64,000 nt of DNA, taken from NCBI GenBank assembly GCA_016801885.1, contig CM028888.1, positions 9,320,170 to 9,384,169 on the forward strand, given 5' to 3'. Shown here in pieces: positions 1 to 12,700 of the stretch; position 1 is the first letter of the stretch, and each line of letters opens with the position of its first letter. The translations under genes and the position numbers were made by a program. This stretch comes from Toxotes chatareus (lineage: Eukaryota > Chordata > Actinopteri > Toxotidae). The notes under the pieces are model-generated. The model did not search any database. It saw nothing but the letters and a program-made list of their open reading frames with translations, and was not told the DNA's origin.

Positions 1-159
1 CGTGACTGAGGGGTGGCTATTTCTATTCCCAGTGATACACCATTGTTTTTTTTTCCCTTTTTCTAATGAAGAGTCTTCCCTCCTACATATTTGGTGAAAG
101 CAGTCATTTTCCATGATGCATCCCTCCCACTCTCTCTTTCTGTCAGTGTAACTTTCTCT

Positions 160-181
160 CACACACACACACACACACACA
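160..181. repeat. (CA)n microsatellite
   Basis: Uninterrupted CA dinucleotide repeat of about 11 units. Confidence 0.97.
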
Positions 182-476
182 AAACACAAAAACAAACCAC
201 ACTGGCCCCTCACATCCATCTCTCCATCTTGTTCCACAAAAATGGACTGAGCCAGCTTTCTCAGCCCCCACTCCACGTCACTGTGGTGGCTGCCCTCCTT
301 CTTGTGAGCCTGCAGTGATCTGCTGGATATTCCCTTAATCTATGGCTCTTACATAATCTGTAGCAACATCGTTCACAGAGCCACTGGCTGTCTCCTCGTG
401 TCACTCTCTGTGGTTATCACACAGTTACAGGGCAGAATAGAGGACTAGGAGAGAGGGATGGATGATAGATATGCTG

Positions 477-497
477 TGGATGGATGGATGGATGGAT
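477..497. repeat. (GGAT)n microsatellite
   Basis: About five tandem TGGA/GGAT units. Confidence 0.93.
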
Positions 498-584
498 AAG
501 ACATTGTGTAGAGTGATGAGTGAATTATATGGATGTGAGGGAAGTAATTGTTGCAGCTAACATGTGTGCACATATATACGTGCC

Positions 585-609
585 TGTGTGTGTGTGTGTG
601 TGTGTGTGC
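585..609. repeat. (TG)n microsatellite
   Basis: About twelve tandem TG units. A second (TG)n block lies nearby at 748-766. Confidence 0.95.
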
Positions 610-3472
610 TGCAGATTATGTGTAGATGTGTGGGAATGTGAGGACAAGTGTGGATAAAGTGGAGATTGTGGTGTTTCAGTGTGTATATGTGGTCAGCACA
701 TTCAATCAAAAAGAGAGGGAGAGTAGCAAAAGAGGGGTGGTTAAGAGGTGTGTGTGTGTGTGTGTGGATGAGTGAGAGAGCCTGTGTGAAGAGAGAAAAG
801 AAGGTTCACATGAAGAGCACAGCAGGGAGCTGGAGAGAAGAAGCAGAAAAAGAGGGATAATGTTAAATGTTGGTGCATTTTTGTGTGTGCGCATGAGGAG
901 GAATAAATGGAATATTTATGTACATATGTGATATAAGCGAGATTATGATTTTCTCTAGGATGAGGCAGAGGATAAAAGGGAGGTTGTGTATATAATATAC
1001 ATTGTTTACATTGCACATGCTGCATGTGTGATTACAAATGGATGCAAATGGATGAACAGGAGGGAGAAGAGATAATGGAACATCAGAGCAAGTTAGAAAG
1101 TAGCCAGAAATTCCACATGAGTGATATAAAAAGAATATAAAGCTCTATGTGGATATAAAACCATTGAAACAGCTGTCTCTGACCTTCACCATTCAGACCA
1201 GTGCAACCAGTCAGCCTTAAAGCCACAAAGCAGTCTCATTCATCAAAAGCACTGAAAGACACTTTAAAAAAGATTTCAGTTCACAAAGGAGAGAAGAAAA
1301 CAAGTCACTCAGCAAAGTGACCTATCACCAATTCCTCAACTGAGAAATTCAACTGGCAGAGTGTCTGAATGGAAGCAAGATCTTATCAAAACAGAGAGTA
1401 AAGAACAGTGAACCAGAGAGTGAAAGTGGTTGGTACATGAAATCACAAAAATCGCATCAGATGAATGTAACTGTATGAGATTAATCAGATAAAAAGCTTT
1501 ATAACCCTGCACGTCCCACAACTCAGTTTACTACCTGCTACAAGACAGACAAACAATAACTAACATGGTAACATACATCTGTCTTTAACAGCATATACAG
1601 TATATGTATAATGTATAAAATTAAGACACATTGAGATTATGACATGAATGTACTTGTACAGACAGACTGGATGTACACCAGTACACAAGATATTAAATTT
1701 CTTTATCCACTATTTTTCTTTTTATGCTTTTGCAACACAGATGTGTTTATGTGCCAGTAGAGCAAATTAAAATGGAAAATGAATGGAACACTGGAACTGA
1801 AATAGTTACATAAAGGCAAAGAGCTGAGAATGAGTCCAGAGAGAAAGAGAGACAAACAGAACAAGACAGACAGGAGGAGAAATAAACACAAGCTTAGCAA
1901 GAGACCAGAACTGAGCAAGTCAAACCAGAGATGAAAGGCATGATCAGAAGAGAAGTAGTATTAGATGTATGGAGAGATGGCAGTGACAGAAAGTTTACAT
2001 GTATACATCCAGAACAGCACCCGCCACCTCATTATTGCAGGCTATACTGGCCATATTCTTTATTATTTTAGTTAACCTTTTGCATGAAATTTATGCAGAT
2101 TGCATCAAAAAATCACATCCCTTCTCCTCTGAGTCATAACTCAATCAAACCAAAGTTAATAATAAGCCATAAAAATACAGCTGGAATCGCCGTACTCATG
2201 ATTACAGTGCAACTAGTAATTTCATGTAAAAGATGATCATTCGTGGTGCAATTTCACCAAAATCTAAAGAAATATAGTTAATCTTCACATCAGCCAGATG
2301 TGACTGATCCATACAGACAAAAAATGGTTCATTTGCTGGGATTAACTCATTTTTATGCATAAAGCATCTGCTAAAACCACCCTTTTCTACACATGCGTCA
2401 ATGCATTTTAATGTACAGGTGGTGCATAATTGCTGTGAGACCAGAAGTGTGGGTGGTTAGTTTACTAAAGTTTGTCTTGGTGCGCCTTTTAAATTTAGAT
2501 ATTTTAAGCTAGTAAGTTGTTTTGAAAACTATGTGAAGAAAATACATTGTATTACATGTTTGACAGAGATCAATAACGGAGAACAGCTCAGAAAACAAGT
2601 CGGAATAGCAAAGCTTTCTGCAACAGAGTTAAAAGCCCTGCACAAAGTTCTTTAGCGATTCAGTTTAAATTTGTGAGTGATTTGATGAAGAGAGGCATGT
2701 AATGAGGCCATGTGAAGCCTTTTTCCTTTCCTGTGCGTGCAGCATCATGTGATCCCATAATTTATCACAGCAGCTAAGTGCAGTTTATAAGGTCTGCATC
2801 TGCACACAATTCCAGTAATCCTACCACACTGCCTGTAACCTATAAGACAAGTTGAAAGTGTTTGTGTGTCCTGTCCTTGTGAGGTTAATGCTTTGTAATG
2901 ACACATTTTCTTAAACCTTCTAAACAATATTATTTGCGTGAGCCTAAGCAGGATGGTGGTATATAGGAGCATTTCAGCTTGTAATTACACTGATGCATAG
3001 TTACAGTAGCTTGTTACTTTACACACAGAAGCATAATCTTTATCTGTCTTAAACAGTAACGTTTACAGATTTTGGATGAAGAGAAAAACATTTGCTTGAC
3101 ATTTGCTTGGTACTCTGTGTTGATAGAGTTTGGGTGTCTGAATTGGTAGCAGGAGAAAAAAATCTAATCAGTGCATTCCTGATTTTTGGATCATATTTCC
3201 ATTCTATCTGTCATCCTCTTAGACTGATCAAGAAATTACATGGAGAATAGATATTAGTAACTGCTGCATTTTGTTAACAGCAAAATATACTTAAAGCTCA
3301 GATGTCAAAAACCAAAGTGAAGAAAGTCAATTTATGTTTTGTAACAACCACTTAAATATTTGAAGCTTTACCTGGTTCCCTGTCTTAAGTACATAGGCTT
3401 CAAATCTTAAGTCACCACACCTTTACTGACGCATGCCAACACAACAGGTGTAAAACAGCAGGGCAGACTTAC

Positions 3473-3750
3473 TGAGGAAACCTCTCCATCGTTCCCTGTG
3501 GATGCAGCTGGGGCTGCAGCTGCAGCCGCTGCCTCCTGAGCCGCCGCCTTCATAGCTGCTGCCTTCCGCATCTCCCGGTTAGCTTGCAGGGTGGAGAAGT
3601 AGTTGACAGCCGCAAACTCAATCAGGGCAGAGAAGACAAAGGCAAAGCAAACAGCAATAAACCAATCCATGGCTGTGGCATAAGAAACTTTGGGGAGGGA
3701 GTGACGGGCGCTGATACTGAGTGTTGTCATGGTCAAGACAGTGGTGATAC
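3473..3750 (-). CDS. gabra6: gabra6 exon 8 (M2, M3, Ala-rich start of cytoplasmic loop)
   Basis: The acceptor TATGCAG precedes 3750 and the donor GTAAGT follows 3473. The exon encodes the rest of M2 (ITTVLTMTTLSISARHSL), M3 (DWFIAVCFAFVFSALIEF, then AAVNYF) and 33 loop residues dominated by alanine, including a run of seven Ala followed by P-A-A-S. It ends in phase 0. The loop does not resemble the mammalian alpha6 loop, as is usual for this fast-evolving region. Confidence 0.93.
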
Positions 3751-6700
3751 CTGCATACAGGGGGGAAACAGGAGAGATTAATTGACTTGTATTTATTCTT
3801 GCTTTTACTGTTTTGGTATGCTGTGGCAGTGTGCTAGACAAAACTTATTGTTCTCTTAAAGGAATACCATTTTGCGAAGTACACTTATTTGCTTTATTGT
3901 AGAGTGTTAAGTGATCAAGTCAATACCACTCTCGTGTGAGCATTAAGTGTAAGTCTAGGGCCAGGGGGTGGTTAGCCGAGCTTTGGATCAAAACTAAAAG
4001 CATGGGGAACCAGCTAGCCTGGCTCCCTCCAAATTTCACCAATATGACTACGATCTATACTCTATCTTTACTAAAATAACTCTCTGGAAAACCACAACTT
4101 GATGTTTTTACATTTCTGTTTGTGGGAGGATCAAACTAACAAGATATAACATGTAAATTAGTGAGCTTTAGAGGCACGAGTATGCACATGAAAGTTTGGA
4201 CGGTGCCAAGGTAACTGTTTCTCCCTGCCAGAGTTTATGCTAAGTTAAGCTAATCGCTTCTTGGCTCTACCTTCATACTTAATGCACAGACATGAAAGTG
4301 GTATTGATCTTCTTATCTCATTCTCATTAAGGAAGTGAATAAGCATATTTCCCAAAATGCTTTCCTCCCGTGGCCCCTTTATGATGGGGGATAGTGCTTG
4401 TATCTGTTCCAGTTAAGTCTCAAGTGTGTTGATGATAAATGTGTACCTGTAAGATTTTATTTTCTCTCATTTCTGAGAAATCAAAATATGACTCAAGGCT
4501 CAGGAACATTTGTCAGCCAATAACGATGCAATAACAAACACGCACACACACACACACAAATATAACGTTATATTCTAAATTAGAAGGAATCTTAAGTGTA
4601 AATTGCCGCCATTCAGCCTGCAGACTGTTTTTTCTTCAAATACATATCTCCAATCTAGCAGGTCTCAGCAAAGCTATTTTATCATTTAAGTGGCAAACAA
4701 AACTGCAGTATGTCTTTGAAAATTGCCATTTCAGCTCATTTAACAAAATATTACCATCTGGGAAAATAACGTCTGTGATCACTTCAGCATTGCAGAGATG
4801 ATAGCAGTTGAAGCACTCATGTTTTCAGTATTTATTAAACCACAATGCTGCAGAGATGATACAAAGCTAGTTCCCAGCAAGGTTTTAGCATGTACCATAG
4901 TCAATTATTGACACATGCAGAAATTTATCAATACTAACTTTATCTCAGCGTTTATGTTCCAAAGTACTGGTGTATTCCTATCATCAGTCCACTGAGAAGA
5001 CACATTTTGATTTTCTAAAGCCTCATTTATTTTGTCATTCATATTTGTAATAAAAATGCACAGAATGTGAGTAATGTGTAGAAAACTATGTGGAGCATTC
5101 CAAATAATGCAGTGACACGTTTGTTGTGGGTGTTCTATTGTGTTCTTACTCGTATCGTTTGATTATTTTAGGGGCTGAACCGGAATTTTCATGTCTACTC
5201 TTTCACTGAAATATGCACAGTGTAATTATTTGCAAATGGGCAAACATGGTAGGAATTAAGTGTAATTTTATATAACAAAATAATAAAATGATGCCAATCC
5301 ATCACAGTATGTACACAGCTGATTTTCCTGATGTTGGACACATGGCAGCAACTCTTTTTCATGGCATATAACTAGAATATCAGGCCATGTGGCATTTCAA
5401 CTAAGTATAGGTTTGCCAAAAAGTCACTTCAGGGGATGCTAAGCTGTCCATAAGCAGACTAACCTGTGCCCCCACACTGATACACAAATAAAGGAGACCA
5501 AATATCTGTAAACATACTTCAGAAAACCATCCAGTACATACAAACAGACAAAAGCCACAAAGCATTTGCTAATATTTGTTTATCTGTTAGTAAGTGTCTC
5601 ATAATATGGTCTTCAGGTGAGATGACAGATGGATGAACAGACAGAATACATCTTTGATATCTTTGCCCCCTGAAGTGAGAATTCACTATGCTTCTTCACC
5701 TCTGGCCATGGCTATGAATTGAGGCACAGACTGCCAGGATCCCTTTAAACACAGCCCCAAAGTATAGAAAACTAAGAAAAACACTGTATAGATCTGAGGC
5801 CATTCATAACTTCTCTTGGATACTTGACAGTTTGAAATTAGTTTGTATCACACAAAAGGTCTGTGACAGTTGCATTTTAGAGGCACCTTTGAAGTGTCAA
5901 ACTATCAAAACATATGACAACAACAAATATGAAGTTCAGTTTTGCCACCAGAAAAACATCTGTTACTCAGTGGAGAAGGATTCTCTTATGTCTTCCTCAA
6001 ATTCCATCCTTATTAAGTCAGATAAAGGTGCTGACAATGAACATCTTCTTTAATGGCCCATTAACAAAGTACATATCTAATTCACTTTCATCAAGCTAAA
6101 GCAAGCAGGGAAAAAGGGCCATTGAACACTGCTGTCCATGCTTTTACCAAATGTGCGCTGTAGTTGTGCACATTTCATTAGCAGCCTGGGATCTCAGGGG
6201 GGATTTAATGCACCTGATAATGTCTCAAAAGCATTTTCTACACACCACTTCACCAGTGAAAGGTAACAAGTCTCGAATACAACCTCCTCCAGTAGCCAAC
6301 CAATGCTGACTGTCTCAAGCTCAAGCACAAGTTAAATGATTGCAAAGGGGAGGAGGGACATGTGATGAAAGCCTGTCAGGGTAGGAGGGAGAGGCATGAG
6401 AAAGAGAAAGAAAGAAAGAACAAGTGTAGGAGGGAGGGGGATGAAGTATAAAGACAGGATAGAAATTAAATGCTTGGGGCATTTATGTGCTTTTATAGGA
6501 AAAAAAGCAAGGTACAAATTAGGCCACACTCAATTAAGTCTGTGAGACTTGTGCTCAAGGGACTTTCAGCTCTTAGAGAGGGTTGTTGACAATCCAGCGC
6601 ACAACATACAATGGCTTAATGTACTGTCAGGGTGGAGCACAACCATATAGCAACTTCTCTCCTCTTCTCTTCTCTTCTCCCTCATTCTCAACTTTTTATC

Positions 6701-9700
6701 TCACATGCTCCAAAGCACCACAGCATTAATGAAACTTACTCAGATAATGGCTTTCTGACCATATCACTTGTTTTATACCAGAAAAAATAAGACTATATAT
6801 TGTAACTCAGAGTATTTTAAGAGCTCATAAGCAAGGCACTTTAAATTTAGAAACAAACCATATTGCAGTTAGAATATGAAGCTTGGCCTTTTGTAATGAA
6901 AAATCCACTATGTGCTGTTAGATTTTTTTCTATATAACCTCTTCTAAGATACCCGGCGTTCCCTGCGATCACCCAAAGCTCCTATTCAACAACAGTCAAT
7001 CCAGAGAATAAGCTGTTTTTTTTTATTTTTTTATCGTATACCCAATATTGAGTGAAATGAAAACAGCAGGACGAGTGAGGTTAATGAGTTGCCACAGATG
7101 TGTTTTCCACATGGGGCCTCAACTTCCACGCTAACACTAATGATTGGGATCTATTCTCTGAAGAAGCACGCAGGCTCGTTGGAGCGCTGGCTCGCTTCCA
7201 AATACAAGCGCAGACCACAGAGCCATAATCTACAAGGGCCAGCAGTGTCACTCCAATCAGCTGCAGCTTGTTGAAATTTAAGGGGAATAGAAATTAAAAA
7301 GGAGAGAAATGTCTACACACTTTCCCACAACATCCCCATTTTTTTCCTCTTTGTTTTGTCTCAGTCTTTTTGTCTCTCTCGTTCCTCTCACTCTCTCTCT
7401 CTTTGTTCAGAGTCTCTCACCCTCTCTGCTCCCGAGGCTAGAGCTTGGTGGCAACTGTAGCGTGATGTAATGTGAGCAAGCGGAACCTGTGAGTGCTCGG
7501 AAGAGGGCCAAGTAAACATCCTCCCCCTCTTGGCCCTTGCATGACCAATTTCAAAAAGGACATTTATTCACAATTAATTCAGCTCCATCACAGTGGGGGG
7601 GGGGGAATGGAGATAATGAAGAAAGGTTAAAACATATTATGATGACTTTGTCTGTCTTTGTTTTCCAGCAGAAGATTGTATTTTGAGGAACAATCTGTGC
7701 AGTTTAAGCCAATCGTAGTGCAGTAAATGCAGAAAAGTATTCTTGCTTAAAGTTTGCAGAGCTGGAGTCACACTGGGGTTAAGCTGTGGGTGGTGAGTCA
7801 ATAAATGCAGAAAAAAAAATTCATTTGAGTTTTAGATACTTGAAGAAAACAAAGTTGAGTTTTTAGAACTTGATATAAACTCTTGCAGCATGTGAAAGTA
7901 AGACTCATCAGAGGTGTTGGACGCTACACTATAATAGATGGTGCTTTAGAGTCACAGCTTTAAAAATTCCTAACTGTCTTGTTCTGTTCAGCGAATTAAC
8001 CTTATTTACATCTTTCCCTACATTACAGTCCTCTTTTAAGTGATTGCAATCATGCAAAATGGCAACTGAGAAGACTGCTCTTTTCTACAAAAAGAGCCTC
8101 AATTAACTGCAAGACCTTTTTTGTTGCAGTTTTTGGCAGCTATAATGAGAATGGTCTTGAATTTTCTAAGCGATTCCATTCCAGCAGTTATGTAATGTTC
8201 AGCGTGATTCTCCTCCCTTTTCAATTGAAAACTTTGAAAATGGGCTTGAAACTTAAATTCTTATTTAAACAACATATGAGTAAAGTCAATTTAAAGAAAT
8301 CTTACCAAACACAGTCCGAGCTGGAACTGATTCCTTGTTAATCCAGAAAGAGACTTGAGCCAGGATAACAGTCATAATACAGGGAATGTAAGTCTGAATC
8401 AGGAAGAATCCCATTTTCCTTTGTAGGTGGAAATGGACGGTCATGATCACATATTCACCTGTGACAGTGAGCATCAAATCAGAAATTCAGTAACACATAA
8501 GAGGGACTGACTTACAAAACATCTTTCCAAAAATATAGTATATCCATTTTGTGCAAAAAAGGTGATACTGATGATAATGAGTGTTTTGTTAGTCCTAAAA
8601 TTGCTAAAAACTTAAGTTTGTGCTTTCTTGCCAATCATTTTAATAATCAATATCATATATTATACCAATCATATAATATAATATATTTTTATAGATACCT
8701 TATCTTAGAATAAAAGCCTTTATATCACATAAACTTAGTCGAACATGCCGTATAGTTTACATTCATTAAAAACATGTCACACGTTTCAAAATCTGAAACC
8801 AGACATGGCTGTATATAGTATCATAACAGCTGCAGATCACACTCAAACATGTAGCTCCAAACTGTGAAAGGGTAACCTGAGAGTGTTATAATCATCACAT
8901 TCTGCACATTGGACTGGATTCTTAGCACATTTCTAAGATTCTTTGCTTACCTGTATTGGACTTTAGCCTCTCGCTTGACACTGTCTGACCTATGAGGTCG
9001 TACTGCAGTAAACTGGATGATTCCTGTGGCACCTCTACAGAAGAAAGAGGACCTTTCTTCCATGTGTACACAATCTCACTGATGGGGTAGGCATCTAGAC
9101 AGGATGGATGATGAACGTTGTTAAAACTTGACATCCACCATTTCATAAAAGTGTTTATTCTTTTCTTTTTTTCAAAAATAATTTACTGCTTACTGGTTTG
9201 TGGCTTTCAAATGTACTTTATAGTCTGCACTCTCAAGAAACAAAACAAACAAAAAAAAACCCCAATAAACTGAAACATTATCCTTATCCTTGAGTTTACT
9301 AGTTATTTACTAGTATTATAAAATATAGAAAATAATCAATTTTTTTAATCATTTCATAAACACTTTTTTGGCATGGTCATAAATGAGGAACCCCTGACAT
9401 AGATTTTTTATTTTTCTTTTTGCGAACACTTCACAGTACAGCCCACTTTTAACTGTGTGTAATTAAAGAGGAAATAGGGAGAACAGTCACACATTATATT
9501 ACAGCCTACATAAGTTATTCTTACCATGTAATTAGAAGAATTCAAATAATAATTACTAGGTTCCTCATTGAACATTAAAGATTAGCTATGTTTGATACAC
9601 TTTCATCTGTTATATTATTACATTCCTTGATTATAATTTTTTCCTCTTCGGATGAGGGTTGGGGTTTGGGTTAGATAGACAGAAACCTTCCATGCACTTC

Positions 9701-12700
9701 TATGCACTTGGGAGAGTTGCGTTTGTTTTCTACACCTTTTATGACCTGCTGCAGAGTTAGACAAATATGCATGCTAGGGAAATATTTTCAAACATATTGA
9801 ACTATTTCTCAGCTTGTCCTTATTCCAAATCCTGCAGTGAAGTTCAAGACATGATACTAAATCCTTGCAGCGTGTGTAATTACCCTCCCTTCTTGTATAT
9901 CATATTTTCTCCTACACACTGCGATAGCGTTTCTTAATGAACAAAACTACACCATACATTTTATACTACACAGTAATGATAAGGTATGTGGGCTGCAATA
10001 TAAAGTGTGACTGCTATCCACCTTTTACTCTTTAATTGCACAGTATAAAAAGGGTTGTGAACACCTTATTTTGCAAACTTCACTTTTGTTTCCCAGTTTT
10101 CTTACTGTTCTGCCGATGTGGCTAGTGTATGTGACATTTCTAATTAAAGTCTTTGAATGTATCCTGTCTGACACTCAGTTACTCAGTGACAGAATGGCCA
10201 TTTGAGAGTAACACCATCTGTCAGACCAGTGAGGCTTAAGAAAAAAAAACAAACTCACAACTCCCAAACTTGAGCGGGCAGGCATGGCCGTCCATCGGGA
10301 AGTTCATCAGACGCATGGGGCACTCTGCATTTATAGTTAGTCTGTCAGAAGAGAGACTAGTTGAAAGACGTGTTTGATTTATATTTGATACAATTTTCCT
10401 GGGTAAGAAATGACTACTGTTTTAAGCTGGATTCAGTCACTGTAGTGCCATGCAGTACAATGACTGACACATAAATCAAAACAAACAAACAAACAAACAA
10501 ACATTTTTGATGTAATGTGGGTGGGTAAACTCGGTAAAGATTAATGCGTAATGGTATTTCTTGGTATATTTTTGCAATACATCACATCCTGTGGGAGAGA
10601 AAACTCTGAATGTACCTGCAAGTTATGAATATGGATTCAAAAAAGTTCTTGGACTTAATCAAATGTTTTAAAGTTTATCCATTTAATTTTTTTTAATTAG
10701 TTTAAAAATCTGTTTCTATGCCATCAGTAGCTCTTGGGGCATTTTTTTCATCTTACATATGTCCTTTTGGAAGAAAGCTGGAGTCATGTTTGTTTGAATT
10801 GCTTTCCAGGCGTGTTTTCAGTATCAGATGGCACACATCTTGTTTTTGGAATGGCACTCCTCATTTCTTTTCATGTCTGTGCATATTCTTGGATGCTTGT
10901 TTGTTTGATTAGCTTTCCAGGTCTGTGCTCTATTCCGGTCTTGGCTTGGTTTGGAGCTCACTGTCCAGCACTGTTACCTCATGGTGTAGAGGATAGTTCC
11001 GTTCTGCATGATGCGGAACAGCTTGTTGGGGGTGGTCATGTTGTGAGAAATCGACCTCTTGCCATTCCGGAAAAAGTGTCCGGAGTCCAGATCTTGCTGA
11101 CCATCAGGTTGTTGAGCCGCAGGATCTCAATGGGGCCCTCGAATTTCAGCCGTTCGTCGATCCATGTCTGACGAAAGAACACATCCATGGTGTATTCCTG
11201 GACGGGGGTTAGAGTATGGGTTAAGGATTTATTTACTACTATTACAACCACTCCTACTACTGGTGCTGCTTCTGCTCCTACCGCTACTATCTCCACTACC
11301 CCTAGAGAGAATGGCAGATGGGTATGTGAGCCATGGTTTCTTTGGAACCTGCTGGATAGAACACTGGCAATGTGATGAGTTTTTTTCTGGACTATTCTAT
11401 TTTTGCTACCAGTACTAATGGCATTTAAATGTTAGTTTTGCAGTTTTATCTATAAATTTTATTTTAATGGAGTTAATATGGGATGTTTGGACACTAACAA
11501 GCCTATGTGGGACACAGATACACTGTAACCTCCTCAAAATATCCCCTTTATAATGTATATTAAATGCCTTCAAAAGACAATGACAAGACAATTTAAACTG
11601 ATGCCAAAACATAAAATATCTTTATCTTCAGTGTTATGAGGTTATCTTATCTTTTATCCAGTTTTTTATGGACTATCATTTCTGGAGATGAAATTACTTA
11701 ATTAACTGATTAATGATGAATTCATTAAATATGAATATAGATTATTTCATCTACAGAGTGAGCATGAAGTCCATCCTGGATGCTTTTAGGCCAAGTGGAT
11801 GGCCTTGCTGCTCCAAAGAGCCTATAACATGCCTTTCTACAGGACTGTCACCAGCATATCACATGGCAGTTCAAGTAGGCTTTAGATGCAGGGGAATAGT
11901 ATCTAAAGCCTAAAGCCTAAACAGTGTAGAGTACAACAGGCATACAGTGCTCAGCCTATCCCATGACAGGAGTAGCCAGCCTATCCCATCCCAACATCAG
12001 CCAGATCTCTCTCTCTCTCCTCTCTGACGGGGGGATTGTCAACCAGATTAAAATCCTAAGCTGCACTAATGACATCCTGCCCAAATGCTGGAATAATGAA
12101 GGCTGGGAGAACCATGACTTGAAGCTATATGCACAGTTATGGGGAAAACTGTACATATTATCTTGTGTTCATACAGTGACACTGACTTTGTTAACAATTG
12201 GTGACAGAAATGTGTATTATATGTATGCAGTTAAGTAGCCTGTGTATCCTGTTTGAGTGTTTCAGCAGTCAGTATGGTTTACATACCATCTCAACATCTG
12301 AAACAGGTCCAAAGCTGGTGACAAAGATGTCAGTTTTAACCTCTGTAACCGGACCTACAGCAGAAGGATAAGTAGTTGCTGTGACACAGACACAAATAAC
12401 ACCTTTGGATCTGACATTTTAACGTTTTCCAAAATATAAAGCAGTTAAAAGTAAACATATATTTAATGTATATCCCATTCACAGAGCAAAATGGCCACTG
12501 AAAATCAAATTCCTCTAAATAACAAAAACGAACATGAAATTGATTCTAAGTTGATCCTCAAACTCAGTTTCCAGTTGTTCGCTGGTAATTTTGTCATTAT
12601 TGTGTAAAAGAAAAAACACGGTAATATTTATCCATTACAGCTGACGGACTAATTGAAAATGAGGCGCACACACAACTACTGGAGTAAAACTTTATCTCCT

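Larger units (their letters stand above)
1..3472 (-). other. gabra6 intron 8 (partial), no gene seen
   Basis: This is the stretch downstream of gabra6 exon 8. I looked on the minus strand for the M4 exon (I-D-x-Y-S-R-I-L-F-P-x-x-F, then W-V-V-Y-L) and did not find it, so the intron probably continues past base 1. It contains poly-T at 47-56, (CA)n at 160-181, (GGAT)n near 477-496, and (TG)n at 585-609 and 748-766. Confidence 0.7.

Noticed and set aside
1660..1700. Possible gabra6 M4 exon (reverse strand reads CTTGTGTACTGG)
   Set aside because: The flanking codons do not give the M4 consensus, there is no Ile-Asp-x-x-Ser-Arg block and no open frame extends from it.
3407..3841. A single 144-codon gene over gabra6 exon 8
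   Set aside because: The frame runs past a strong acceptor (before 3750) and a strong GTAAGT donor (after 3473). Only the middle is coding.
8951..9094. Alpha subunit identified as alpha4 instead of alpha6
   Set aside because: KKGPL, LLQYDL and KSNTGEYVIMTV fit alpha6 better, and the head-to-head partner is beta2, not beta1. A small doubt remains.
10734..11418. Plus-strand open frames of 145, 84 and 62 codons over gabra6 exon 4
   Set aside because: They are antisense to a well-supported exon and its intron flanks, with no recognisable product.
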